A DNA stretch of 64,000 nucleotides from Antedon mediterranea (Eukaryota; Echinodermata; Crinoidea; Comatulida; Antedonidae), in assembly GCF_964355755.1 (NCBI RefSeq), contig NC_092678.1:11568922-11632921 (forward strand), read 5' to 3'. The notes under the pieces are model-generated. The model did no database searches and was not told the origin of the DNA. It worked only from the letters and a program-made list of their open reading frames with translations. The translations under genes and the position numbers were made by a program. Positions 1 to 12,002 of this stretch are shown piece after piece. How positions within the stretch are numbered: the first letter of the stretch is position 1; the number at the start of each line of letters is the position of its first letter.

Positions 1-1193
1 TTCATCATGCCTAATGCAAAGTATCATGTTGCTGACACATTCATCATGCCTAATGCAAAGTATCATGTTGCTGACACATTCATCATGCCTAATGCAAAGT
101 ATCATGTTGCTGACACATTCATCATGCCTAATGCAAAGTATCATGTTGCTGAGACATTCATCATGCCTAATGCAAAGTATCATGTTGCTGACACATTCAT
201 CATGCCTAATGCAAAGTATCATGTTGCTGACACATTCATCATGCCTAATGCAAAGTATCATGTTGCTGACACATTCATCATGCCTAATGCAAAGTATCAT
301 GTTGCTGACACATTCATCATGCCTAATGCAAAGTATCATGTTGCTGACACATTCATCATGCCTAATGCAAAGTATCATGTTGCTGACACATTCATCATGC
401 CTAATGCAAAGTATCATGTTGCTGACACATTCATCATGCCTAATGCAAAGTATCATGTTGCTGACACATTCATCATGCCTAATGCAAAGTATCATGTTGC
501 TGACACATTCATCATGCCTAATGCAAAGTATCATGTTGCTGACACATTCATCATGCCTAATGCAAAGTATCATGTTGCTGACACATTCATCATGCCTAAT
601 GCAAAGTATCATGTTGCTGACACATTCATCATGCCTAATGCAAAGTATCATGTTGCTGACACATTCATCATGCCTAATGCAAAGTATCATTTTGCTGACA
701 CATTCATCATGCCTAATGCAAAGTATCATGTTGCTGACACATTCATCATGCCTAATGCAAAGTATCATGTTGCTGACACATTCATCATGCCTAATGCAAA
801 GTATCATGTTGCTGACACATTCATCATGCCTAATGCAAAGTATCATGTTGCTGACACATTCATCATGCCTAATGCAAAGTATCATGTTGCTGACACATTC
901 ATCATGCCTAATGCAAAGTATCATGTTGCTGACACATTCATCATGCCTAATGCAAAGTATCATGTTGCTGACACATTCATCATGCCTAATGCAAAGTATC
1001 ATGTTGCTGACACATTCATCATGCCTAATGCAAAGTATCATGTTGCTGACACATTCATCATGCCTAATGCAAAGTATCATGTTGCTGACACATTCATCAT
1101 GCCTAATGCAAAGTATCATGTTGCTGACACATTCATCATGCCTAATGCAAAGTATCATGTTGCTGACACATTCATCATGCCTAATGCAAAGTA
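1..1193. repeat. 39-bp minisatellite, about 30.6 copies
   Basis: A head-to-tail array of a 39-base unit beginning TTCATCATGCCTAATGCAAA runs from the window edge to about 1193. It is nearly perfect: only single-base changes are visible, for example near 152 and 691. Because 39 is a multiple of three and the unit lacks stops in two frames, it reads as repetitive 13-residue peptides, but nothing supports translation. It lies upstream of a FANCD2 splice acceptor, so it is best read as an intronic minisatellite. The array is cut by the window start, so its true length is unknown. Confidence 0.95.
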
Positions 1194-1470
1194 AAATGTT
1201 TTTTAATTAACTTAATCTTAATAACTAAAAAATGACCTAAAGGAAATAATCTTTTTCAACAAGTAAACTTTTTATAACATTATATGGCTTACGGTATATG
1301 TATAGAAATTTTTTTAAATACTATTTTTATTCAAAGTTTGATTTTATTTGGGGAGACAGTACATCTTTAATGTAAATGTAGTTTGTGTTTTTTTCATATG
1401 CATACTACTGTAGTCCAGATTTTTTTATTTTAAATTGAAACTTTAAATTGTTTTTGATAAACTTGCTACT

Positions 1471-1656
1471 AAAGCTTGGTTCCCACTAGAACGTAACGCA
1501 AGGACGTAAACGCAACGCAAGCGTTTTAACCAATGACAAGCGAAGTTATAGACAGTTAGCAATCACAAGCAAATAAGCCATCGCTTGTGATTGGTCAATT
1601 CACTTGCGTTGCGTTACGTCCTTGTGTTGCGTCGCTAGTTGGAACCACGCTTAAGC
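1471..1656. mobile_element. MITE-like inverted-repeat element
   Basis: About 50 bases at the left (from GCTTGGTTCCCACTAGAACG) are matched in inverted orientation at the right (ending near 1656), with a few mismatches. The short interior contains a second inverted pair around the words CGCTTGTGATTGG and CCAATGACAAGCG. Total size is about 186 bp and no coding potential is seen. This fits a non-autonomous DNA transposon in the FANCD2 intron. No clear target-site duplication was seen, so the superfamily is not assigned. Confidence 0.7.
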
Positions 1657-1701
1657 AATGTTGAAACTGTAGCCAGTTGTTAATAAAACGTTTCTTTGCA
1701 G

Positions 1702-4299
1702 TCTGTTGGTGATATTGCCTTGGTTGCACATGTTCCTCCCATGAAACGCTCATTAGAAAGTTTTGTTTATCGTGTAAAAGTAATGCTTACTTTACACAAC
1801 TGCCAAGATGCATTCTGGATTGGAAACCTAAAAAACAGAAACATACAGGTAACACTAGTCGATGAATCCCTTTATATTTTAAGGATCAAGTGTGATATTT
1901 TTGGATAGATAATTTAATTTTTTGTAACCCTATATTTTGTATCCAGTATTGTAAATAATTTTCATAATGCATATTGTATTGTCTAATATCGTAACTTTTA
2001 AATTTGTCATGTTAAGTTGAATATTTTGTACATTTTGATAGTGTCTATTTTTCGAATTGCATTTTTTGTTCTTTTACGTGTGTCCAATAATACAAACTTG
2101 TTTAGCTTAATTTGTTATCAATATTTTAAAATATGTTTTTATTAATATAAATTAATTTGTTAATCATATCTCAATTATTTTACACATTCTACAATAAATG
2201 AATTAAATTAAAGTTACAGTATATTTGCTTGCCATTATGTTGCTATGTTTCTGTCAATGTAGGGTACAGAGATTTTGTCCCAAAGACCAGCTTCACCAAG
2301 TGAATCTGAGAGTGTAGATTGCGGCGCTAACAGTGGTGATGAGGAGAAGAGTAACAGCGATGATGATAATGTGGATAAGACAGATGATGATGAGGTAAGG
2401 CACCTTCGCTAAATTATTGCCTTGGAACCCATTCAGGCACGTTTGCTATTGTATAACGACAAAGGTTGTATAGACACGTTTGGTAAACCGTTTGGGGAAC
2501 ACCATTTGGATGCGTTTATTCAAGATGTGAATAAAATAAATTTAAATCTGACTTCCAATCTTCCAAGAAAGAAACCACAAAAGCACAACAATCGATCACT
2601 TACACAGGACCAACAATATGGAATAAGTCTCTCAAAGCATCTAAAAGATTTCAAATCATTATTCATCTTAAAAAATCAATTTAAAATATATATCAACAAT
2701 AAACTGCAAACAATCTAATTTCTCACCCCACTAAATGTCCTTTCAAATCATACGAATTCACAATACATTACTATAGTAAAAAGAAAAACAACACTCGCCT
2801 ACTATTTGTTGTTCTTTATTATACTATTACCGTAGTTCCCCGGGTATAATCCCACCCCCCCCCCCCCCCCCCACCCCCCCCCCCCCCCCTTGTACATGGA
2901 ATTTGGGAGGTGGGACTATACCCGGGGATTTCCCACTGCATGAATTGAAAATGACGATATTTCTTCAAGCTACGATCTAAATGTATATTCCGATGTAGGC
3001 TAGGCCAGGCCATCTAGACCTAGGCGGCCTAATTGGTCTTACCTGTGCTATGCCTACCGTATAGATTTTCCCCCAGATTTCTACTTAAAAAATACCCTAA
3101 AATGTGATCTAGGCCTAGCTTCCTAAATCGACATGAACTCGATCATACAAGTTCTCCGTCTCCCGACGGTTCACCCACGCTCGAGCTCTCTGTGTAAATC
3201 GCATGTTGTTGCATGTGACACAAACTACTGCACAAGCCGGTCGGTATAGAGGGCGGTGTTTTTTTTTCAAATCAAGCATGCAGTAGTGTAAACAACAAGA
3301 AAAGAATGTACACGGCGAAAGGATGTACAGAACGTGACGATCGGGGCATGCTAGCCTTAAGGTTGTATTCAACTTAACAATGTTTGATGAGTTTTAAGTC
3401 AGCCAAATTCAGAGAAATTACTCTATTTTTTGGTGAGAATTTCTTTTAAAATATTGACGTCGGCCTAGCTAGTTACAGTAGGCCTAGGCCCACCTCTGGC
3501 CTAATATTAAATTATACACTGGGACTTTGCCCGGGGATATGCTTGCGTGCGAAGGTAATCGTAAAGTCGGGGGTGGGATTATACCCGAGGAACTACGGTA
3601 ATACTACTTTTTTTTCTAATCCTTCATTGTAGTGTAAGGACAGCATTCTTGAAGGCACTTTATTTATATTTTGCCTGCTTTGCTTGTCCTCTTCAAATAT
3701 CTTGTTGTTATATCATGCTACCGTCTGACTGTATGTATATATTATTGGTGCTATTTTACTTTTATTCATATCTTGTATACTATTGTTCTTGGTCCTATTT
3801 TATTTTTATTCATATCTTGTATACTATTGTTCTTCGATATTTGAATAAATGAACTGAATGAACATATTAAATATTATTTTTTATTTCCACATTTTCTTGG
3901 ACCGAAATAACAAACTTAACATTAACCTATCTTTATTCAAGTGTGTAATGGCTTGATGTGCAGTGATACCGGCTATTGTATTTGCATTACCAAGATTCTA
4001 TCTTACTGTACATATACATAAATAATTAAAGATTCTGACAAAATCTTTTTAAAAAAATCAATTGTCTTTATTTAAATCAATGCATGTAGCCTATAATTCG
4101 TCATAGTGACGAATTAAATATAGTTAATGTTTTAATATAATATTTGTAATTTTGTGCTTGCATATTCAGTTAATGTGTTTTTTTGTTTGTGTATTATTTA
4201 TATGTACTGTATGTTTACTTATTTTATTGTTGTTCATTTTAGAGTTCAAAAGAGGATAACAAAAGTGATGAGTTGATTTGTAGTGATACTGAGTATTGA
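1702..4299 (+). CDS. FANCD2: FANCD2, C-terminal three coding exons (partial gene)
   Basis: FANCD2 is the Fanconi anaemia protein that is mono-ubiquitinated with FANCI at DNA interstrand crosslinks in the nucleus. Three exons are visible. Exon 1702-1848 follows TTTCTTTGCAG, precedes GTAACA, and encodes 49 residues including [11 protein letters not shown] and [12 protein letters not shown], close to the C-terminal region of vertebrate FANCD2 (family knowledge). Exon 2263-2394 follows TGTAG, precedes GTAAGG, and encodes 44 residues that turn Ser/Asp/Glu-rich. Exon 4243-4299 follows TTTTAG and encodes 18 residues ending DTEY plus TGA. All junctions are phase 0 and the frame stays open. The acidic tail is typical of the family. 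The rest of the gene lies upstream of the window. The introns hold a TIR element and a poly-C tract. Confidence 0.93.
2826..3602. mobile_element. Non-autonomous TIR element with poly-C tract, in FANCD2 intron
   Basis: The left end (ATTACCGTAGTTCC followed by CGGGTATAATCCCA) is repeated in inverse orientation at 3569-3602, giving terminal inverted repeats of about 34 bp. ACT occurs directly at both outer flanks and may be a 3-bp target duplication. Just inside the left end is a roughly 35-base poly-C tract broken by one A, then another inverted copy of the GGGTATA segment near 2905-2930. The interior has no credible protein. It is a non-autonomous DNA transposon; the superfamily is uncertain. 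The homopolymer length may be unreliable in the assembly. Confidence 0.7.
3604..3862 (+). mobile_element. Probable non-LTR retrotransposon 3' end
   Basis: This intronic stretch ends GAATAAATGAACTGAATGAAC, resembling the degenerate AT-rich tails of non-LTR elements elsewhere in this window (about 32.95 kb and 41.8 kb). It contains a direct duplication of about 53 bp around TTTTATTCATATCTTGTATA (near 3761-3838). No reverse-transcriptase reading frame remains. The call rests on tail form only. Confidence 0.35.
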
Positions 4300-5989
4300 G
4301 GTTTAATGAGTTATACAGTTTACATTAGGTAAGATTTATTTCAATTTGATATGATATTACCACTGCTTGCAAATAACCAATCTAATCGATTCAAAACAAA
4401 GCTGAAATTGCTGTGATACCTTTTGATCCTTAAAACACATGACCGTTTCAGACAGAAAATGTGCTGCTAGATAAGCAGCACTGTCTTTTCAAACATAACC
4501 TATGTCATTTGATTTATTATTATATTAGTTAAAATGTCTTTTATTATAAAAGAGTATGAAGTAAATTGTATAAACAGGACAAAACTTTAATTTCATGATA
4601 CAAGAGTTCAGAAGCAGTGATGAAGTCAAGATCAAATCGTTTTTTAAGAATTAGTTTTACTATGCTAATTCCAGGAATTCAGTTATAAGTGAATACCAAG
4701 TTTTATTTGGGAATCATCGTAAATGCTTGTATAAATATTATGGTAGACAAATACAATACATGTTCAATGCAATTTTGATATTCCAGAGTAAACACGCTTC
4801 CCTGACTATGCAAATAATTTCATGAGGTGAAATTAGAGTTTCATATTTCACCACTTGAAATCATTTTTATCATTGCACGAATACAAAGCATTATTATTGT
4901 ACACCTACCTAGTATGTCAAAAACCAAAACATATTGCTAGGCTCAGTGTAATAATAAGATTTATAACGCGCACCACAAAGTGCAGAGTAGTAAAATGAAA
5001 TATTTCCAGGCAACTGAAACTGATCTAGACTAATTCTTATATATTTGTTCTCATTAATTAAGCTAATCTAAGTACTTTTTTGGTCTAAATTAGTACATAT
5101 CCCTTTACAAAAATGTTACTTAAATTGAGTACCGTTTCTGTAATGCAGAGGAGCTATCGTTTTCGTAAATAACTAGTCAAAGGGTTAAGCAATATATTAC
5201 TGTTCACTATATACAGTAACCTTCTGCAAAAACACATGATGTACTGTACATATTTACGGTTATGGTATCACTCGGGCGCTCACTCACTCATTCTGCCATT
5301 GTTTCGGAGTCTCACATTACTTAATAACTAATAGCCTTAAGCTTACATGCCAATGCCTAGGCCTAATACTAGCTTGGGTTGGCTGAAAGGCAAAACTTTG
5401 ACATCTAGGCTAATTCTGGTTTTTTTTTCTACGATTCCACATCTTGCAGAGATGTTCCCATTAAATAATCAAAATCCTACAAACAATCTAAAGCTAATTT
5501 AAATGCCTTTTTGATCTAAATTAGTACGTACTGTATATCTCTCCAGAAATGACTTCCATCTGTAAAAACCAGTCATACCATTCAAATAGCCGCGAAAGTA
5601 CAAAATAGATGGCGCTGTTGTATTTCAAAAGCAACAGTATAAAACAAAATATTTTATAAACGCAAAAATATTTTTTTTTTCGTGCACAAAAAAAGTACTA
5701 TTCAAACGATCGTTTAATAGTGCGTACTATTGCACGCCATGTGATCCACATTTGTCCAATCAAACGACAGGAATTTATTTAGGTGTTATATAAAATCCAA
5801 TATTTTTCGGATAGTTTTGTTAGTGTATGATTGACACCTGCTACGTGGTTTCCCTGTTCTATTTATCAACAATTAATCTAGTGATTTTTTCTAGGCCAAA
5901 TTACGGGATACTTAACATCATAAGGAAGATAATCATCACAGTCTACCTGTCGCCCTCTTTGTTCTTTTTTTGGGCATAGTGAACTTATA
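4300..5989. other. FANCD2 3' UTR and intergenic DNA
   Basis: The first part must hold the FANCD2 3' UTR, but no poly(A) signal stands out near the stop. Two related AT-rich segments sharing TCTAAATTAGTAC occur at about 5085 and 5518, roughly 430 bp apart, so an old direct repeat is possible. The final few hundred bases could include the 3' LTR of the retrotransposon that follows, but no matching 5' LTR was recognised. No gene is seen. Confidence 0.5.
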
Positions 5990-7310
5990 ATACTGCTTTG
6001 GTTAACCGATTCATTTTTATCTAATTGTTTCAGGTTTAGATGCATCATTTTGCGCTTGTTTAATTAGTGCCTACTCTGCGTTACAAACTTCATTGACACT
6101 TAAACATCCCTTTGTACTATCCCCCTTCTTAATGATATAGTTTGTAATAAACCTAGTATCATATGCAAGAACATTAATTAGTTTGCACCACTTAGAAAAC
6201 CTAGTAGAATCTCCAATCACTGTCATTAATTGTCAATGTTCAGTGTTTTCTACGGTTTCTACTTTATTCTCTGGCCATTTTTAGTTAACTTTAAGAACTC
6301 TGGCACTTCCCACCATATTTTTACTTAAATTAGCTACAGAACATCCCCTGGAAGCAATATCTGCTGGATTTAATTGTGTTGGTACATATCTCCACTGACT
6401 TGGCTTAGTTGCGCCCTGAATTTCGCCTGAATCCGATTGCCTACGTACGAACAACAAGAAATTTATACTTCGTCCTCTTATCCACCATAGAATATTCAGG
6501 GTATCGGACCAAAATGTTACTTTTCTTAGGTCAATATCTAATACCCTTGCTATCAGCTTTTACCAACTTAAGTCCCAACATAGCACCCGATAGCACAAGT
6601 CTTGGTATACTTTACTTTAGTTTTTGATACTACAAACCGAACGATTTTTTTTATCGCAGTCTACAGTGGTTTAAATAAATTACAGTAGCGTATGCCTCAA
6701 CAGAAGCGTCACAAAATACATGCAAGTTAAGTTTTCCATTCCCACTTGGCCATAAACACCAATCAGTTTTAATCTGGTTCAGATACTGTAAGTTTAATTT
6801 TCAATTATTAATTAATAAATTCAATTTTCAACTCCCCTTCAATATGCTCATCCCACGTCATATCCTTTTCTCAAATTCGTATTATAACTGCCGATACAAA
6901 CCCAAAGGAATCGAATACTGACGAGAGCTTTCTTAACACATTACACTTAGTTAAGGATTCCACTGTAAGTTTCTCTAGAACTTCAAAATCATCCATATAA
7001 GTAGAATTTAACACAGTGTCGGCCGCTAATGGGAACTTAACCTTGAGCAGTTTTTCTAGCTACGGTTAAAGCACTAAATGGAGAGGCATTAATTCCAAAA
7101 ACCACCCTATGGTGTTCGTAAACCGTGGGCTCTATAGATACATCTAAATCCCTCCAAAGAAACCTATGCATCGGCTTATCCTCCGCATACAATTTTTATT
7201 GCAGATACATTTCCGATATATCACATATTACAGCTATTCTATTCAGTTTAAACGGTATCAAAACATCAAAAAATTCTTTTAGAATCTTTGGCCCAGGGCT
7301 TCTTGCATCA

Positions 7311-9457
7311 TTAGTTATCCGCATTCAGCGGATAACTCCTTGTAACTGTCCTGTTTCATCATCTTTTTTTTTAGTTATCCGCTTAGTAGCGGATAACTCC
7401 TTGTAATCGTCCTGTTACTTTTTTTTTGTGGTTATTTCTTTCTCCTCCATTTTTGTGTCTCGCGTATCTCAAAAACTTGTAAACATAACATTTCATATCT
7501 TTGTAAACATATGGGCATTTACGTGAAGTTGTGCACCTCCTATTTTTTAATGACGTCAGAGTTGCGCAACGTGACTTACGTGCGATTTTATGATTTTTTA
7601 TGATTGATCATAGGCTAAAAACCAAGCATAATTTTGTTTTGACACTTTGTGAAAATTTAAGTCATATCAAGGGAAAACTTTTTGTGGATTAAAAATGCCA
7701 TGTTTTACAAGACGTTACGCGCGCACGCGCATTTCTCTTCTGTTTTTGTGTCTCGCTTATATCAAAAATGTGTAAATATAACATTTCATAACTTTGTCAA
7801 CATATGGGCATTTACGTAAAGTTGTGCACCTACTATTGTGAATGACGTCAGAAATGTGTAACATGACTTACGCATGATTTTATGAATTTCCCGTATTTAA
7901 CATAGGTTGAAAACCATATAACAATTTAAGTTGAAACTAATTTATATCTTGCGCTAACTTTTTGTGCACTAAAAATGGCATGCTTTACACAAAATTATGC
8001 TTTTCCAGCCTTTTCTAGTAATTTTATCAAATTTTAAAACAATTTAGACTTAAAATTACGTCGTATGAGCACGTCGAATTGTACAATTTGCGCGTGTTTT
8101 TAATGGAAAAAAATTCAAAAATTTGTAAAAATTATGCCTTTTTTTAAACAATCATAGATTCTAAACTACGAGGTAAACTTTTTTATGCATTTCGCGTTTT
8201 TAACATAGATCGAAAACCATATAACAACATAAATTGAAACTTAACAAAAGTTTAATTTATATCTTGCGCTAACTGACTGCGGAAAAAAAATGCACCCACG
8301 TTTAAAATTTCAAAATGCGACAAATTAATTTCTAATCAACTTTCTACGCGTTTCATGTCATTTTGAGCATGTTTAAAATTCCCACGTGCACGCAATTTTT
8401 TCCGCGTGATTTATGTTTTTCCAGCCTTTTCTAGTAATTTTACCAACTTTTAAGCAATTTCGACTTAAAATTAACGTCATACGGGCACGTCGAATTGGAT
8501 AATTTAACTTTGATGAAAAATTTGTCAAAATTTGTCAAAATTATACCTTTTTTTAAACAGTCGTAGTTTCTAAACTAAACGGTGAAAGTTATTTTTATTA
8601 CATATTCTGGAAGTTGATGAGTTGTAGATATCGGATCATGCATTAATATGGCTAACCGGACATTGTGATGTCATCGTATCGCCACCCGAATATAAAATAT
8701 AGAATTTTCGTATCTTTCGTCATAGCGCATCACATTTAATAGAGTGCATCTCCACTTATCTGTTTTCCATTTTCACCCTGATTTTGATATTTTCTAGGTC
8801 AATTAACTGTCTTTTGCATGAGTAAAAAATATTTTAATTTTTATGACGTCATCTCATCTAAAAATGTAAATAACAGAGGTCACTTATTTTCATCTTTACG
8901 GTAAATTTCAATCTGTTATAGCTCGTCAAAATAAAAAGTGATAAATTACAACTTTTTTTTTAAGCTATTGGATTGTATACGAATTCATGTGAACATTTTG
9001 CCAATCAAATGTTGTGACGTCATCATATGGCCAGTTGAATACAAAAAAGTCGTATTTTTATCTTTTGCGTCATAGTTCATCACATTTAAAAGAGCGCAAA
9101 TCTATATTTTACGTATTCAAATTTCTCCTACACGTTAATATGTTGTTGCTGAGATAATGTCCTTCCGAAATTGCTATCTTAGTGTTTCATTTTGAAAATA
9201 TATTAAAAATAGGAATAAACGGGGGGTCCCGTAATTTCACCTATTCTACACTGTATGTAATAAAGAATATACTGTTTATACTGTATATACTATACGACAG
9301 AAAATTGATAGAATTCAGCACTAACAGCATATGATATTCTTCAGTTCAGGTCATAATGCCATAATCTTTTCCGTGTGCAAAATTCCAACGTATGAAGTGC
9401 GCGTGGCGTTTGTCGTGCGGATAACTAACTCGTCAAAGTGACGCGTTCAAATCTAAA
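7311..9457 (-). mobile_element. Hairpin-ended repeat, copy A (inserted in BEL/Pao pol)
   Basis: The right terminus (minus orientation) carries two palindromes made of AGTTATCCGC and its complement, at 7313-7337 and 7373-7398, each next to CCTTGTAA. The left terminus has GCGGATAACT at 9417-9426 followed by a hairpin of AACTCGTCA and TGACGcGTT at 9427-9447. The interior has a direct repeat of about 292 bp (starting near 7451 and 7743) with TGACGTCA and ACATATGGGCATTTACGT words, and no protein. It splits reverse transcriptase from protease of the host BEL/Pao element, so it inserted later. Related copies lie at 47.5-50.6 kb and 52.9-54.05 kb. The end structure resembles non-autonomous Helentron (Helitron2-like) elements; that is inference. 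Confidence 0.75.
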
Positions 9458-10824
9458 ACCCTTTAGCTGCTGCATCGTATACTATACAAACTTTAATAGT
9501 TTCCCTGTCCAACTTTACGACAGGAAAATGTGGCAAAAACCATTGTTGAGTGGGGTTTGCTCATTACAATCTACTTTCCTTATTTATCGTTTGTCTAGAT
9601 GTGCGTCAATAACTTTCTTGTATGCCTGCCCTAGCTCATTATTATTTAAAAGTTTTTTTTCTACATTTTCAAGTCTCTGTTTTGAAGGGCAATTGACATT
9701 TATTCCTGTTCCAGGGAATTCTTACTTTATACCTAGTATTTTCAATGTCATAGACTCGATATTATTAACCCTATGTTCTTCTGTAGCGTACAAGGGCACA
9801 CTTTGGACTCCAACTATTTCCATTTCTCAAAACTTCCTAATATACTATTGTTGTTACAACCATGAAAGTCAACTACTAGCCTTTCCGATTCTATTCCAGG
9901 GTTTGAGCTTTAAATTGCCAGTCACATTATCAGTCATCAATGTATTAATTTTATATTGAATACTTTTATTATTTATTGGCAATATTTCAAATTTAACATT
10001 TTATGTACTAAACGTTGTTTTTCCCCATTTAAGGTCCCGACCGTTACCTCATCAATAGGGCCACTTAGTCCAAGCTCATTACATACCTCACTATTTTATG
10101 CATGTTTGAGAACTCCCATCATCTAATAAACATTTATCTGCAACTGTTTTTTACCATTTTGTGCCACTACTGGGACAATTCTAAAAGACACATTGTTGTC
10201 TTGAATCATATAATTATCCTCTAATTTTGATCTAATTTTTGGACTACCTATGCTACAAGCACTCTCATCTGCCTTAGCTTTACCGAAAAAAGATCCACCT
10301 TTATTGGGGTTATCCCTATCGTTGCTACTTGACCCACCTTCCCTATCGTTGCTTTCAGATATAGTATACATACTTTTAGTTTTGTGTAACACTACAGCCT
10401 ATTGTGGTCATATTACATACCATTTGTCTAATTACAATATTCATATTCATATTCATTTATATTCATTTATTATCCAGAAAAAAATATAAAACAAAAACAA
10501 TACAAAAAGCATAAATTACAATCATTTGCTATTTGCATTTAAAACATAACTTACGCCCTTGTGTCTCATTATAACAAGCACAGCTTTGGAAAGGTTCATC
10601 ATAACTAATGTTAGACTTAACTTGTGCCTCCGTGGAATTACTGTGATACGTTTTTTGCCTTGACCTCTAGCATTTTCATATTCAAGGTGTCTATCATACA
10701 TAGTGCTTGCTATTTTTGTCTGCCGTTTTACAAATTTAAGAAGATCGTTTTCAAGAATAGAATCTGCCTTATTCACCCATTTAATGGTAATAGTTTGGGA
10801 AGTAATGATTGAACCTTTAAGATA

Positions 10825-11690
10825 TTACCGTCAGAGCCATATATATAAAGAGTTACGACATTGAAAATGAGAAGCCATTTTTGTGTCAAAGAATTGCACG
10901 CTGAGGGCGCGCGCGTCTCTTTTGTATAGAGTTTTCCTGTAGTTCCATGCATTATTTTTAGATTTTGTTGTCAATGAAATAACGCTTAGATTCCGTTTTT
11001 ATTTTAGTAATTAATTTCATTAATGGTATTGATTTGTTAAAATATATATATATTTTTTATAATAACAAACAAATTAATTCTAGGGCCTACATGGAAGTTA
11101 GGATACATCAAAGAATGAACCAATACAAAAAACACACAAATTCACCCCCCTTTTTATGCAGTATATGGCTTTCTGTGTGTTTTTACACAAACTGCGCCGC
11201 CAACGTTATTAACATTCAGAGACTCGTTCATAATTTAATTTGTAATAATTTGCGCCTTTATTATTTTAATATTGTTCATACCCTTGTTCATACCCTTATA
11301 TTAACAAATATATCCACGACACTTTATTATTTTATTTAGACATCAAATCATGCAGTTATGAATTGAAAATATTACATAATTGTTATTAATGGAACGTAGT
11401 TATGGGATGTTTTGTTCCAAAATCAATCAAGCGAACGTTATAATGTACTATCGCACGCGCGCGCAATATTCTTTGCTGCAAGTACTTCTGTACGCTGTGC
11501 ACATCGATATTTCTCCGTAAAATGTGCAATTATATTTTTTTTTTAATATAAAAAAAGATAGTATTTTGTTGCTCCTATACTTTACATGCATTAATGGCGA
11601 CAAGTTTGACACAATTTGATCTGCATATCACGTGACTATAATCCAATGTCATAACTCTTTATATATATGGCTCTGGGTACTGTTAATATC
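10825..11690. mobile_element. Non-autonomous TIR element inserted in BEL/Pao gag
   Basis: About 32 bp beginning CAGAGCCATATATATAAAGA at 10832 is repeated in inverse orientation ending at 11675, with one mismatch. The roughly 10 flanking bases (GATATTA) are also inverted, so the exact ends are uncertain by about 10-15 bp. The interior is AT-rich, with alternating GCGCGC patches and no protein. On either side, the minus strand reads as adjoining parts of BEL/Pao gag, which indicates insertion into it. No target duplication could be fixed. Confidence 0.75.
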
Positions 11691-12002
11691 ACATGTATAC
11701 CCAACCTCATTTAACACCAACTCACGTTGTTTCATATCCCTGACTAATCCCCACAAACTATCACTGTATTTGTTTCCTTTCCAAGCTTCAGTAGATACCC
11801 TAGCTTCGCCAGTGCAAAACGAGATACTGTAACTTAGTTGCATTATTACTGAGACACTATATTAGTTATGAATGAATTAGAAATGAAATACCAATATTCT
11901 CCAGAATCACTCCCAAACTCTGGTATTGTAAATGTAAGCAATACCAACGATAACGATAAGTTTAGCATCAATACTAAATTTATCAATATTAGTTAGCGTC
12001 CG

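Noticed and set aside
7-1210. Long open frames of about 395 codons
   Set aside because: Pure 39-bp repeat translated in two frames; no domain, no splice or start context.
2422-2718. 98-codon open frame inside a FANCD2 intron
   Set aside because: Not in frame with the exon, begins with a TTG codon and shows no recognisable domain.
7125-7406. 93-codon plus-strand open frame
   Set aside because: Antisense to the reverse-transcriptase remnant and runs into the hairpin-ended insertion.
9438-9959. 173-codon plus-strand open frame
   Set aside because: Antisense to the decayed BEL/Pao polyprotein on the minus strand; no domain in the plus-strand reading.
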